A DNA stretch of 64,000 nucleotides from Polytrichum commune (Eukaryota > Streptophyta > Polytrichopsida > Polytrichales > Polytrichaceae), in the NCBI GenBank assembly GCA_950295325.1, contig OX485803.1, positions 55,071,554-55,135,553 of the forward strand, read 5' to 3'. Under the pieces are notes generated by a model. The model searched no databases. It saw only the letters and a list, made by a program, of their open reading frames with translations, and had not been told where the DNA came from. Shown here in pieces: positions 24,703 to 35,159 of the stretch. Positions within the stretch are counted from its first letter, which is position 1. Each line of letters opens with the position of its first letter. Both the position numbers and the translations under genes were made by a program.

Positions 24703-25237
24703 CCTCAATCTGAAGCTTGTAGATACAAGGGTGGTTACAGCAGGGACCCAGGGTACCTGAGCTGGTCAACCCAAAGTATTCTTAATGCACCTATTTCTCA
24801 TGTCGTACATTTCAACATCTTCAAATACTAGTGCCTAAAGGCTCAAAAGTCCAAGAAAAATTCCAGGCTCCCCCACCCCACCGAAGTTTTTCATTTCTTG
24901 GCTGTGGTGATCTGCTATATCAAAGTATCAAAGTATCACTGTTCACATCCTTCACCAAATCAACCTCACCGAAGTCATTAATCCTGCCAGTGCCGCCCTT
25001 TCACACACACCCTTTCAGAAGTGGCTTTGCAGTGACCATTTGACATGAGATTCATGAACCCAAAGGGCTTGAGCATTGGGCTGGACAGACAGACCCTATA
25101 GCTAAAACATGAATTTCAGGGTAACATATTGTTCGAATTACCACCACTCAACAATGGGTCCCCATGAAGATTGTTATTGATCTGAGTGGTGGTATGTGAT
25201 GAGGTGTGTGAGCAACCATGGCGATGAGGAGTCGGAT

Positions 25238-25473
25238 CACTGCTCGGGAAGAACCGGCGCTTAGTTACAGATGTAGCGGTTGAGTTTGAGAAATAACCGG
25301 TTGAAGTTCGAGACTTCAGGAGAATTACCCATCATTTTAGATGATTCAAACTACAGAAGAATATATCTCAAATGAATGAAAGCAAACTGGAAGATGTCAA
25401 CATGTAACTGGTTGGATTTAGAATCACTAGGATCTTGACCGACTCTATATGCCCAGAGTTTCCTGGAGAAGTG
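25238..25473 (+). mobile_element. hAT-type MITE, copy c
   Basis: It begins CACTGCTCGGGAAGAACC. The right end is degraded and no flanking duplication is convincing. One AACCGGTT site is intact and the others are mutated. It is one of two direct copies about 100 bp apart within the 2.2-kb element. Confidence 0.7.
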
Positions 25474-25569
25474 TGATGGTGGATGGAATAGTTGCCGCAC
25501 AACTCAAAGTGGCGGCACTGCAACAACATGCTCGCTTTTAGAAAGAGTTGTTAGCTAACAACCCTAAAC

Positions 25570-25795
25570 CAATGATCGGGGAGAACCGGCAGTTAGTTAC
25601 AAATGAACCGGTTGAGTTTCAGAAATAACCGGTTGAAGTTCAAGACTGCAGGAAAATGACCGATCATTTTAGAGGAATCTATAGAATATACCCCAGTCTA
25701 ATAAAGGAAAACCAGAGGATGTCAACATGTAACCGGTCGGACTTTCAAACACTAGGATCTCAACCGATTATGCCCAAAAATCTCCTGGATCATTG
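25570..25795 (+). mobile_element. hAT-type MITE, copy d
   Basis: A 226-bp element starting CAATGATCGGGGAGAACC and ending GATCATTG. It is flanked by CCCTAAAC and CCCTAAAT, an 8-bp duplication with one mismatch. AACCGGTT occurs at 25606-25613 and 25627-25634, 21 bp apart; the third site is AACCGGTC. Confidence 0.85.
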
Positions 25796-26076
25796 CCCTA
25801 AATCTGCAACCTTAGGAAAAACCGGGATGAGCTTGCCCTGGGCCAATTGGGTCCCAGACTTTTCACATAACTAAACCTACATAAAAGCCGCCATTATTTT
25901 AAGTCTGCGCGTCAAGCTTGAAAATATTAGGATATTGTCCCAGTTTTCACTTGCACCACCTCGGCTGCCACCATGGCTCGACACTAATACAATGCCTAGG
26001 TTAGAACTCATGTTAACTGATAATGCTTTTAGTAGGTAAAATCCATATGATAAAGTCAGGTGGGGTTGGGCCTTCA

Positions 26077-27340
26077 GCATTTGACCTCAAAACATTCTGC
26101 ACATCAAACACACTTGACTGAATTTACGAAATTTGCGCATGTGAAGTGAGTGATGGGTGTTCCTCCCCATCTCAACCAGAGTTTCTTGAGATTTGGAACC
26201 ATCTCTCATAGACTTGTATCATCTTACTCTTGATATTATGCTACATCACTATTATAGTATTATGCAACTCCGTTTGAACACAAAATAGTAGCATAATCTA
26301 TACCAAGATTGAAACATTCTTTCAAGTTAGTACACATTGTTTTTGGTGTTTCATGTCACTCACTATTAAGGTAGTTGACCCATTCCTTACCACCACCCCA
26401 TTTTCACAATTTAGGTCAGCTTATTCCCGTGCAACACAATATCAATTTCTAATTGATGTTAACATGTCATGGCCGAAATCCAATTTAGATCAAATGTCAA
26501 TGGTTAAGTTGACAACTAGGTTTATGCCCCCTTCTCACCTGACTTTAGCTAAGACTAAAAGTTGGTTCTAACAAACCGGCCTTCACACCATCGACATTAT
26601 CTAGTGCCAAGCCTAGTTGGCAAATGATGTGGCATGGCTTAAAAGTGGAGGTTTTAAGCCTCAACCACCAACCCTCCCATCGGTACCTAAACATGAGGCA
26701 AGAATATAGGAGCTTTAAAAGTGTCACCTCCCATCCTTGTGATTGGTTGCTTTTTAGTCTTAGCTATGAGGACACAAGGAGCCCCATTAACAAAAACCGA
26801 TGGTAAGATAGGTGAGTAGTAAGGCATTTGGGGATGGGACAAAAACTACCCAACATTCATTGCTTGGTAGATAAAACCATGAACATGTGTGAAAGCTACT
26901 TAACTAAAACCTACTTGAAAATCTCCGGAGCAAGTTCTTGTAGGTGCATTGGGATAGTCAGATGCCTCCGCTATAACCAAGGGAGCTTTACCCGGTTTTT
27001 GGGAAATACTTTGGGTCTTAACTAAAGTCAGGTGGGAAGGGGCATTAGATCGTGAGCATATTTAGATGCCACAATTATTGAGAATCAAGCAATTGTGGTT
27101 TTGTAACTGATTGGTGATCGAAAATAAGGTAGCCTACTCATGGATATAGGTCGAAGCAAATATACACTTAGAAAAGTCATAGTAATTTAGTTATTGCAAA
27201 AACGTTTGGAAAAAATATGAATTGCTTCTTATTTTTATTTCTCAACATGAGGAATTTTTCTCTAAGCATACCAAAAACGCAAATTTACTAAATTGGTTTA
27301 ATCGGTCAGAAATAGGTCGCCTACCTTAAGTATTTGAAGT
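26077..27340 (+). repeat. 6.5-kb repeat unit, partial plus-strand copy P2
   Basis: This repeats 17410-17900 in direct orientation and then continues with a segment (27047-27340) that is missing from P1 but present in M2 at about 32500-32790 on the minus strand. It is interrupted by the MITE at 26525-27044. Confidence 0.8.
26525..27044. mobile_element. PIF/Harbinger-like MITE, 520 bp
   Basis: TIRs of about 31 bases begin TGCCCCCTTCTCACCTGACT (left) and, in reverse complement, TGCCCCTTCCCACCTGACTT (right). TTA lies on both sides (26522-26524 and 27045-27047). P1 and M2 have uninterrupted sequence at this point. A diverged, inverted relative is at 59801-60256. Confidence 0.88.
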
Positions 27341-28134
27341 TGTGTGGTTTCCCCGGGGGTGGACTCGTCATACCATGTGGCACTGCAAACTAATGTGAGT
27401 GTTGAAAGGCTATTATTTGAGGCATTGGCATACAACTCTATGCAACTCTATACAACTCATGTATAGGGAGTTTACTTTCAATGTGACCCATGCATGCCAC
27501 TCAAGTTTCCAATGAAGGATCCCCCTGGGTGCAGTTTTAAAAATTTGTTCCAACAAGTCAATTTTTATAAAATGATTGATTCATTTATTTGATCTCTTTT
27601 GGATCTCTCTTAAGTTTTAGATCTCATTCTTAGCTTCTACACTTAGAATCAGATTGGATCTTTCTTACTCTCCTAACTTTCAAGTATTATTGGATCTCCC
27701 ACTAGCTTCTATTCATTATTTAATATCTCATAATCTTCCATCTCCCTCTCGGAACTCTTTTAAATATTAAATCTTTCTCTTAGTCCTCTTCATTTTGAAT
27801 CATCATTGGATCTCTATTAATTTTCTTGCTTTGAAACATTATTGGATCTCTCTTACTTTCTTATATTGATTTAATTTCAGAATTCTCTTAGTCTCTCAAA
27901 TTTCTTTTTATTATAAATTAGTCATAAATATATTTTTCATTTTGAACCTCATTTAGTATCAAACTTTTAAAAATAAAACAAATCAATACAACAAAAAATA
28001 ACATAATACAACACAAAACAACACAACACAATACAAAACAAAAAAACACATCACAGAAAATAAACAAGCCATGCAACACAAAACAAAACATGAACCAACT
28101 TTTGAGAACTCCACACAAATGGCTTATTTTTCCA
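27341..28134. repeat. Spacer with degenerate minisatellite and A/C-rich tract
   Basis: This is the spacer between the end of P2 and the start of M2. About 27595-27910 repeats the motif TTGGATCTCTCTTA in degenerate form every 40-60 bases. 27960-28075 is an A/C-rich simple tract (ACAAAACAACACAACACAAT type) that yields a Cys/Val/Phe-rich frame on the minus strand, which I do not regard as a protein. Confidence 0.6.
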
Positions 28135-28673
28135 TCAATACTACTTAAATATTGAATAAGATATTCATATGAGTTCCAAAAATTCTGAGCAAAGTGATAA
28201 TAACTTGGATTTGGATTTTCAAAGTCTCTTGTAGTAAACGCGTATTTCACAAACCTAGGAGGAATGGGCTGGTAGGAAAAAGTAACCATTTATAACCCAT
28301 CTACCTTATTTGATGAGTCCCAAACATCAATCAACCTAGATCTCTACTTTGACTTGAATGACGATGCCTTACATGATTCTATAAACCTATACGTACAAGA
28401 AAAGGAGACGCATCACTGGGCTCACTACCGACATGTGAATTCCAGGCAACGGCTGTCTTTCATTGACGAAAGAACTATGTAACTGTACCACTGTGATAAG
28501 TTTGCAGATTTCTTAGTGGCACGTGTCAATTGCCCTTATCTCATATGCCTGTGGGGGGACTCTCGAGCTTGACAGAAACCAAACCGTTAGAGAGGCTTAC
28601 TTAGATTCTGTGGGACTTGTCACTTGCACATACTCTCTATATCATATCGATGCCATCGATCTGACACGATGAG

Positions 28674-28910
28674 ATGAATGGTGACAGTTGGAAATCTTTG
28701 TGGTCGGCACAGACAGCCGGAACTCGACGTCCATTTTACTCCAACAACACTCGTCACGTGCATGGACACCAGATCACAACTACGTACCAGATGAGAACCA
28801 TGCATTACGTTGATAGTAGGCACCGTTCCAGTTTTGTGCATGCGAGAGTAAGTCAACTGCGAAAAACACGGAGAATTACGAGGAATGTTTGTTGCAGCCT
28901 GAAAGTTTAG
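28674..28910 (+). other. Short frame downstream of promoter-like module, copy M2
   Basis: A 78-residue frame starting MNGDSWKSLWSAQTAGTRRP and containing RHRSSFVHARVSQLRK. The M3 counterpart (34917-35159, 80 residues) is colinear, but the two C-termini differ because of a frameshift. In P1 the frame stops after about 30 residues. Both intact copies are preceded by ATGAGATGA, a two-codon upstream frame. GAGAGTAAGT near 28850 could be a donor site. No family was recognised and coding status is doubtful. Confidence 0.25.
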
Positions 28911-31355
28911 TTTGAAGTGGATTCAAGAACCTTAACTTCAAGGTTTTGATTTCAATGATATATGCAGTCACTTGTCTTTCATTCTAGATTTGGCCAGGCT
29001 CCTTTCTATTGTACACGAGGATTGATTGCTGTTGTGATCTGAAAAGGTAGCTATTAGTTACATTAAGCAATCGAGCTTATTCTTGAGGTTTTAACATTGA
29101 TAGATATGCGAAAATTCTCATCAAAGTAAGATCGTATGAAAGTTGTTTTAAGGGTAAAACTTACTTGGGACCAAATTGATCTTGGGGATGATTAAAATTC
29201 TTTGATTTGATAAGTACAATCTCTATACAACTCGTCACTTCTTCTACTCCCAAAAATCACTGCCCAAAACTGTGAATATGAGAGTATGAGGCCTCCACAC
29301 TTGACATATGTGAACTTAAAACAAGCACTTTAAATGAATGGTTTCTACTGTGTAATCCATCTAGATTTGCATCTTGAAATGATGAACTTTATTACATTGT
29401 AGAAGAATTTGACCTCTTTATAATCAATGTCCATTTTTGGGTCATATATCTTGTAGCTAGTGCTTATATTCTAGAATATGATGCTTGGACAAATTGCAAC
29501 AAATCATAAATGTCTTCATGGTGTGTACATCCGCATACTCATGAAACAAATTACGATTTTGGTTTCTGTATTAGCACAATAATTGTCTTCTCATGAAAAT
29601 TATGTAACTCTTTGAAGCCAAATACATTGCTCACTCACCACTTTATATGCTTGAAACCAATTTGAAACAAGCATTACCTTTGTCTTAATATATAATACAT
29701 AGTTATAAATTCAATAGAACAACAAATGTCATGTTACAATTACAAAAAGAAAAATTCCTTGAAAATATAATATTCTTCCAAATTGTCCATTCTAATAACT
29801 TTGTGAATTGGTTGCACACTCGTATTATCGTGGAGACGAGAGGCTCAAAGAAATGTATCTATAATTTGAGGAAAAAAAGGTCGTCCTATTGTTGTGATTT
29901 GCTAAATATTTTGGTCCATGAGATAGGGCAAGAAACACTTCCATGCCAAGCAAGTGGGTCATAGCCAATATACTTCACAACCCTATGACAATGAAAATTA
30001 TAAATTACTACCGTAATTATGAGTTGGAGGGGATTGCCATTGAGCCACCAAGGTAATGTCTTGGTCATTGGTACACTATCTACTTAATATTGGTGTACCT
30101 CAAACGCTTTCTCAAGGCGGTTGAGCTTGACATTTAGAAGGACACTTTGCTAAAAAATCTTGGGAATCCTTGGTGGGTCCTTGTGATTGTTATGTTTGTG
30201 GTTTCTATTAGAACAGGTACACTTACACGGGCGAAAGATAGCGTATCATGCATGATATTAATAATTTAGCATGGGAGCATCAAGCCAATCACTCCATTCC
30301 AAGGCGCGGTCAACAATAGGTGGTACACTTGCGTGCATGGTGCTCCATGATATTTCGTCTAAGTTATAGTCCTCATTTACTCTCCATGATGTTGTTGTAA
30401 ATAGGGGATTTTGCTTTTATAGTCACCTACAAACTTCACTTAAATTTCCAGAATTGTGGTCCATGCCCTCTTATGGGACATGGTCCAGCTCAAGACATTA
30501 AATATTCTTTTGCCAAAACTAAGAAGATATTGGGACCACATTATCATGATGAAATTTCATATCTTAAAGAATAAAAGCTCAAATAAATAATGTGAAGATT
30601 GCATATAATAATAGAATTGCCATATCTTACTTATTGAAAATGAAATTTGGAGCAAAGCGTCTTCTTGGAAGAGTGAGTCATGCTAAATACCATAACAATG
30701 TGCGCTAATTTCAAGTAATAGTAAATAGGTGTGCAATTTAATATATAGAAGACGAATGCAACTCTATTAGGAATGCTATTCGAGATCTCTATGGACACAA
30801 GTTATGACAGGGTGGACATCCATTATCCCCACAATGTGCACCAAACTTTGCAAATCCATTGATAAAGTTGTTGCACATTTTGTATACATGCTTAACCACA
30901 TGTCCATTCACATAAAAATTTAGTTGTGGAGTGTGTGGAGTCGTCTTTTCACATGAACCTATTGTAGGATTACTATTGAATGTGTTCTATGATAAATCTA
31001 TTGATAAATCATGGGCCAAATAAAATATTATTCCAATGCTTGTTGACAAATTGGATTCGTACAAATTATCATATATCCCGTATAAACACACCCCCGGTCC
31101 TTCAAGACTAAATTCACCACCCAAGCAGAACCATCCCACCATATAGATGTAGGCCAGAATTCACTACATCAAATCTTGCACGACTGTAAAGAAGACTTAA
31201 GGAGCAGCTACTACACAAAAACCATGATCATCAGACAGGACCTCCAGCCTATACTGTTACTGGATGGTAGATTTTCATGCTATGTTTTGTGAAATAAGAT
31301 CCTCATCTACGCATCAATTCTGGCTGTACTTTTACTCAGACCAGAAACAAGAATG

Positions 31356-31648
31356 CAATGAGCGGGTGGTAACCGGCCCATTAGTTACAGACGAACCAGT
31401 TGAGTCTGAGAGATTGGTGGATGGCTTTAATTTCTTTGAATTTCATGGATCCTGCGGTTGTATAACCGGTTGAAGTTCAAGGCTTCAGGAATATCACCCA
31501 GCATCGTTTTGGAGGAATTCAGAGAATATAATATAGCTTCCATTGATAAAGAAAAACCGACCGATGTCACCATGTAAACTGGTTGGGCTTGGAAACACAA
31601 GGATGATCCCGATGGATTAGATGATGCCCAGAATCTCCCCGGACAGTG
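31356..31648 (+). mobile_element. hAT-type MITE, copy e
   Basis: This is the M2 counterpart of copies a and f, starting CAATGAGCGGGTGG and ending GGACAGTG. Its flanks are CAAGAATG and CGAGCATG. It is about 45 bp longer than copy f because of an extra stretch near 31412-31462. Confidence 0.75.
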
Positions 31649-31770
31649 CGAGCATGGTTGACAGGATTCTGAAACCCTGTACCACAAAAGCAGGAGGATC
31701 AGCTGTTGCACTTCCACAAAACCACAACTGTCGGAGTCTGAGGCTTCCGTTAGATTAGATTGTGTGGGAC

Positions 31771-31998
31771 TCACTTGCACACACTTTCATTCACCGCCAA
31801 ATTGACTAGCTGCTGGTCGGACTCCTTGGCATTTGTTGCCAATCCAGCACCGTTGATATCAACGTTGACAGGTGGAATGTGTTTCTTTTTGTCGGGCTCG
31901 AAGAAGAGGAGCTCATCCATTTTGCCCTGAGGCAGTGGACCACGTAACAGCAATAGGATGGAACTCAAAGGAAACGCATTCCCCACGTGCACAGTCAC
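31771..31998 (-). pseudogene. Coding-like segment of unknown origin, copy 2 of 3
   Basis: The minus-strand frame reads VTVHVGNAFPLSSILLLLRG through KMDELLFFEPDKKKHIPP to NESVCK, differing from copy 1 at a handful of residues. The frame upstream enters a MITE remnant (from 32014). The function is not recognised. Confidence 0.35.
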
Positions 31999-32940
31999 TG
32001 CATCCCTACCTAAGGGCCACTTCCCACACGAGCCAAGAGTGGTGACTGTGACATTGTGAGAGCCCAAAAGAAAGTGTCCAACGGCCGTCCCAACACACCT
32101 CCAAAATCATCATGTAGTGTGGTCACGGACCCTCAAGTGTAGTGTGAAGTCATATGTGACCGGATCCTCAACCAAATGCTATTTCAATGGATTTTTATTC
32201 ATTGACGCATGATAAAATAGGATACATCAACGGTTGTGAACGTTCGGAGTGCCGTGGTCTTCCGGTTTTGTGTTAGGCTTACCTCCGAAAGTTCGCTTCA
32301 CAATATGCACAATAATGTTCACTTTGATGATGAATAAGATGTTCATATGAACCTTGCCTTAGATTGGAGCCATCACATTGATGGGCACAGTTGAAGCCCC
32401 ATGCATGTATATTGAGTGAGAAAGACGTTGACAATATAGAAGAATATAATTTGTTATAACTTGTAATCTTAGTTTGAAGTGGTTCAATTGAAGGTTAAGT
32501 TCCAATCACACATTCGACCCATTCCCGACCAATTAAACCAATTTAGTGAATCTGCAATTTAAGTATGCTCGGACAAGAATTCCTCATATAGAGAAATAGA
32601 AATAAGAAGCGATCCAAATTTTTTTCGAAACATTTTTTTGCAATAACTAAATTTCTATGAATTTTCTAAGTGGATATTTGCTTCGACCTATACTCATGAA
32701 TAGGCTACCCTATTTCCGATTACAAATTGGTTACATAACCACAAATGTTTGATTCTCAATGATTGTGGCATCAAAATATGCTCGATCTGAACCTAGTTGT
32801 TAACTTAGCCATTGACATTTGAACTAAAATTGGATTTTGGCCATGACATGTTAGCTACAATTATAAATTGTTAATGTGTTGCACAGAAATAGGTTGGCCT
32901 AAGCTGTGACAATGGGATGGCGGTCAAGATTGGGCCGGCT

Positions 32941-33699
32941 GGGGCCATTCACGGTTGGGGTACTACTTCTGGGCGTCTAACGGAAAACGGACTTTTTTGG
33001 ATAACTTCACATGCTTGGTATGCTTAGATTTGTATTGTGAAGCATATTTTGGATCATACCTACATTTCATACTCCATATCGAGTACACTGACAAAGTTAA
33101 TTTAGAAGGAATAGGGTCATCTAAGATATCCTTTTGATTCCTTAAAGGACATTCAGGAGTGTTGTCTTAATTGTTCACCTTAGGATCAAGGAATGAAAAG
33201 GACAACAAGAATCAATCGAAACGATCCCAAAAATTTTCCTCACAATCATCGTTCAAGTGTGTACCAATAGAACCAAGTATGTATTGAATACCAATTGCCC
33301 AATTTTACATGAGGCACCAAACATGGCCAAAAATACATATAATTACGGCCACACGTAAAAGGAACGTCTAGTATTAGAATCGGACAAAAAAATTATATGA
33401 ACGGACACATGACACTTATAGCAAGGTACTAAGATGCAAAACAGGAAATAATTGACCTCCAATGCACACCTAAATAGCAAAAAAATGCCATTGATGTGGC
33501 CTAGGGTTTAGGGTTTAGGGTTTAGGGTGATTATTAAATAATAATAAAAATATTTCTTGATAAATCTTATGAACTATCTACTTATTTATGTAAATTTTAT
33601 TGATCAAATAATAGTAAATCATGATAAAAACCAAGATCAATGCGACATAGTCCTTAAGTCCTTTGTCCCGAAAGTAGTACCCTGATCGTGAATGGCCCC
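32941..33699. mobile_element. 759-bp TIR element carrying telomere-like repeats
   Basis: The ends are inverted repeats: the left reads GGGGCCATTCACGGTTGGGG and the right, in reverse complement, GGGGCCATTCACGATCAGGG, both followed by TACTACTT. GGCT flanks both sides (32937-32940, 33700-33703); the uninterrupted paralogue (P1 near 17720, reverse complement) reads GTCGGCTACC. The superfamily is unclear from a 4-5-bp duplication. The interior holds three TTTAGGG units near 33507-33527. There is no transposase. Confidence 0.75.
33507..33527 (+). repeat. Short interstitial telomere-type repeat
   Basis: Three consecutive TTTAGGG units, the common plant telomere motif, lie inside the 759-bp transposon. 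This is too short to indicate a chromosome end or fusion. Confidence 0.7.
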
Positions 33700-34801
33700 G
33701 GCTACCTTAAGAGTGAGTGACATTGAACACCAGAAATAATGTGTACAAACTTGAAAAAATGTTTCAAACTTGATATAGATAATGCGACTACTTTGTGTTC
33801 AAACCAAGTTGCATAAAACTATAGTGATGCAGCATAATATCTATAGTATGATGATACATATCTATGAGAGATGGTTCCAGATCTCAATAAACTCTGGTTG
33901 AGATGGGGAGGAACACCCATCACTCACTTCAAATGTGCAAATTTTGTAAATACACTCAAATGTGTTTGATGTGCAGAATGTTTTAAGGTCAAATGCTAAG
34001 TTATTTGTATCGGGTTCTTGACCATAAGGTTCACACAAATTCTATAAGTTTTGGAACATGTGTGGATTCACCTTTTCAAAGCAACCACAAGGAAAATTAC
34101 TGGAATCATGTTTATTTGTCCCACTTTGGCATTACAACTTTGCTATCTTACAAGTAGGTTCTTTCAATTTGTTATTGGTGTTGATTATTCATAACATGTG
34201 GTCATTTATATATGATATTCACATTGATAACCGAGGTAGACAACCCTTATTTGGTTATGGTATGACTCGAAGACCATATACCAAAAGAAATCTATTTCAA
34301 AGAGATTGGACAACGTGCTCATAAATATGATTGTCGTTGTAGGCTCAATGATCAACATAATCCAAGGAGCTTATACAACCATTTAATGAGCATGAGAATC
34401 TTCACTTTCATATTGAATAAGGTATTCATATGAGTTCCAAAAATTATGAGGAAAGTGATAATAACGTTCATTTGGATTGCAAAGTATCTTGTAGTAACTG
34501 CGTGTTCCACAAACCTAAGAGAAACGGGCTAGTAGAAAAAAGTAACCATCTATAACCCATCTACCTTATATGATGAGTGCCAAACATCAATCAACCTAGA
34601 TCTCTACTTTGACCTGAATGACGATGCCTTACATGATTCTATAAACCTATGCATAGTCACTGGGCTCACTACCGACATGTGAATTCCAGGCAACGGCTGT
34701 CTTTCATTGACGAAAGAACTATGTAACTGTACCACTGTGATAAGTTTGCAGATTTTTTAGTGGCAATCGTCAATTGCCCTTATCTCACATGCTTGTGGCG
34801 A

Positions 34802-35159
34802 CTGTCGAGCTCGACAGAAACCAAACCGTTAGAGAGGCCTATATAAGATTCTGTGGGACTTGTCACTTGAACATACTCTATATATCATATCGAGGCCATC
34901 GATCTGACACGATGAGATGAATGGTGACAGTTGGAAATCTTTGTGGTCGGCACAGACAGCCGGAACTCGACGTCCATTTTACCCCAACAACACTCTTCAC
35001 GTGCATGGACACCGGATCACAACTATGTACCAGATGGGAACCATGCATTACGTTGATATTAGGCACCGTTCTAGTTTTGTGCATGCGAGAGTAAGTCAAC
35101 TGCGGAAAAACACGGACAATTACGAGGAATGTTTGTTGCAGCCTGAAAGTTTAGTTTGA
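34802..35159 (+). other. Promoter-like module and 80-residue frame, copy M3
   Basis: The perfect palindrome CTGTCGAGCTCGACAG (34802-34817) is followed 23 bp later by TATATAAG (34840). A frame from ATG 34917 to 35159 encodes MNGDSWKSLWSAQTAGTRRP through RHRSSFVHARVSQLRK to LLQPESLV. ATGAGATGA just before it is a tiny upstream frame. The arrangement looks like a gene start, but I recognise no domain, and the other copies are disrupted. Confidence 0.3.

Larger units (their letters stand above)
23869..26073. mobile_element. 2.2-kb PIF/Harbinger-like non-autonomous element
   Basis: The termini are 24-base inverted repeats with one mismatch, starting AGGCCCAACCCCACC. The element splits a junction that is continuous in M3 and M2 (AACTTAGCATTTG). 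The flanks TTT (left) and TCA (right) each differ by one base from TTA, as expected for an aged TTA duplication. There is no transposase. It contains three hAT MITEs (24475-24702, 25238-25473, 25570-25795). The TIR core CACCTGACTTTA is shared with the element at 26525-27044. Confidence 0.8.
28135..34020 (-). repeat. 6.5-kb repeat unit, minus-strand copy M2
   Basis: This is an inverse copy of the unit, interrupted by a 759-bp element at 32941-33699. It holds a copy of the coding-like peptide (31771-31998), hAT MITE copy e, and the promoter-like module with the 79-codon frame at 28674-28910. Its junction with M3 near 34020 mirrors the P1-P2 junction, so each arm contains parts of two consecutive units. 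Confidence 0.8.

Noticed and set aside
27918-28289. A 123-codon minus-strand frame rich in Cys, Val and Phe
   Set aside because: It is produced by an A/C-rich simple-sequence tract and shows no domain.
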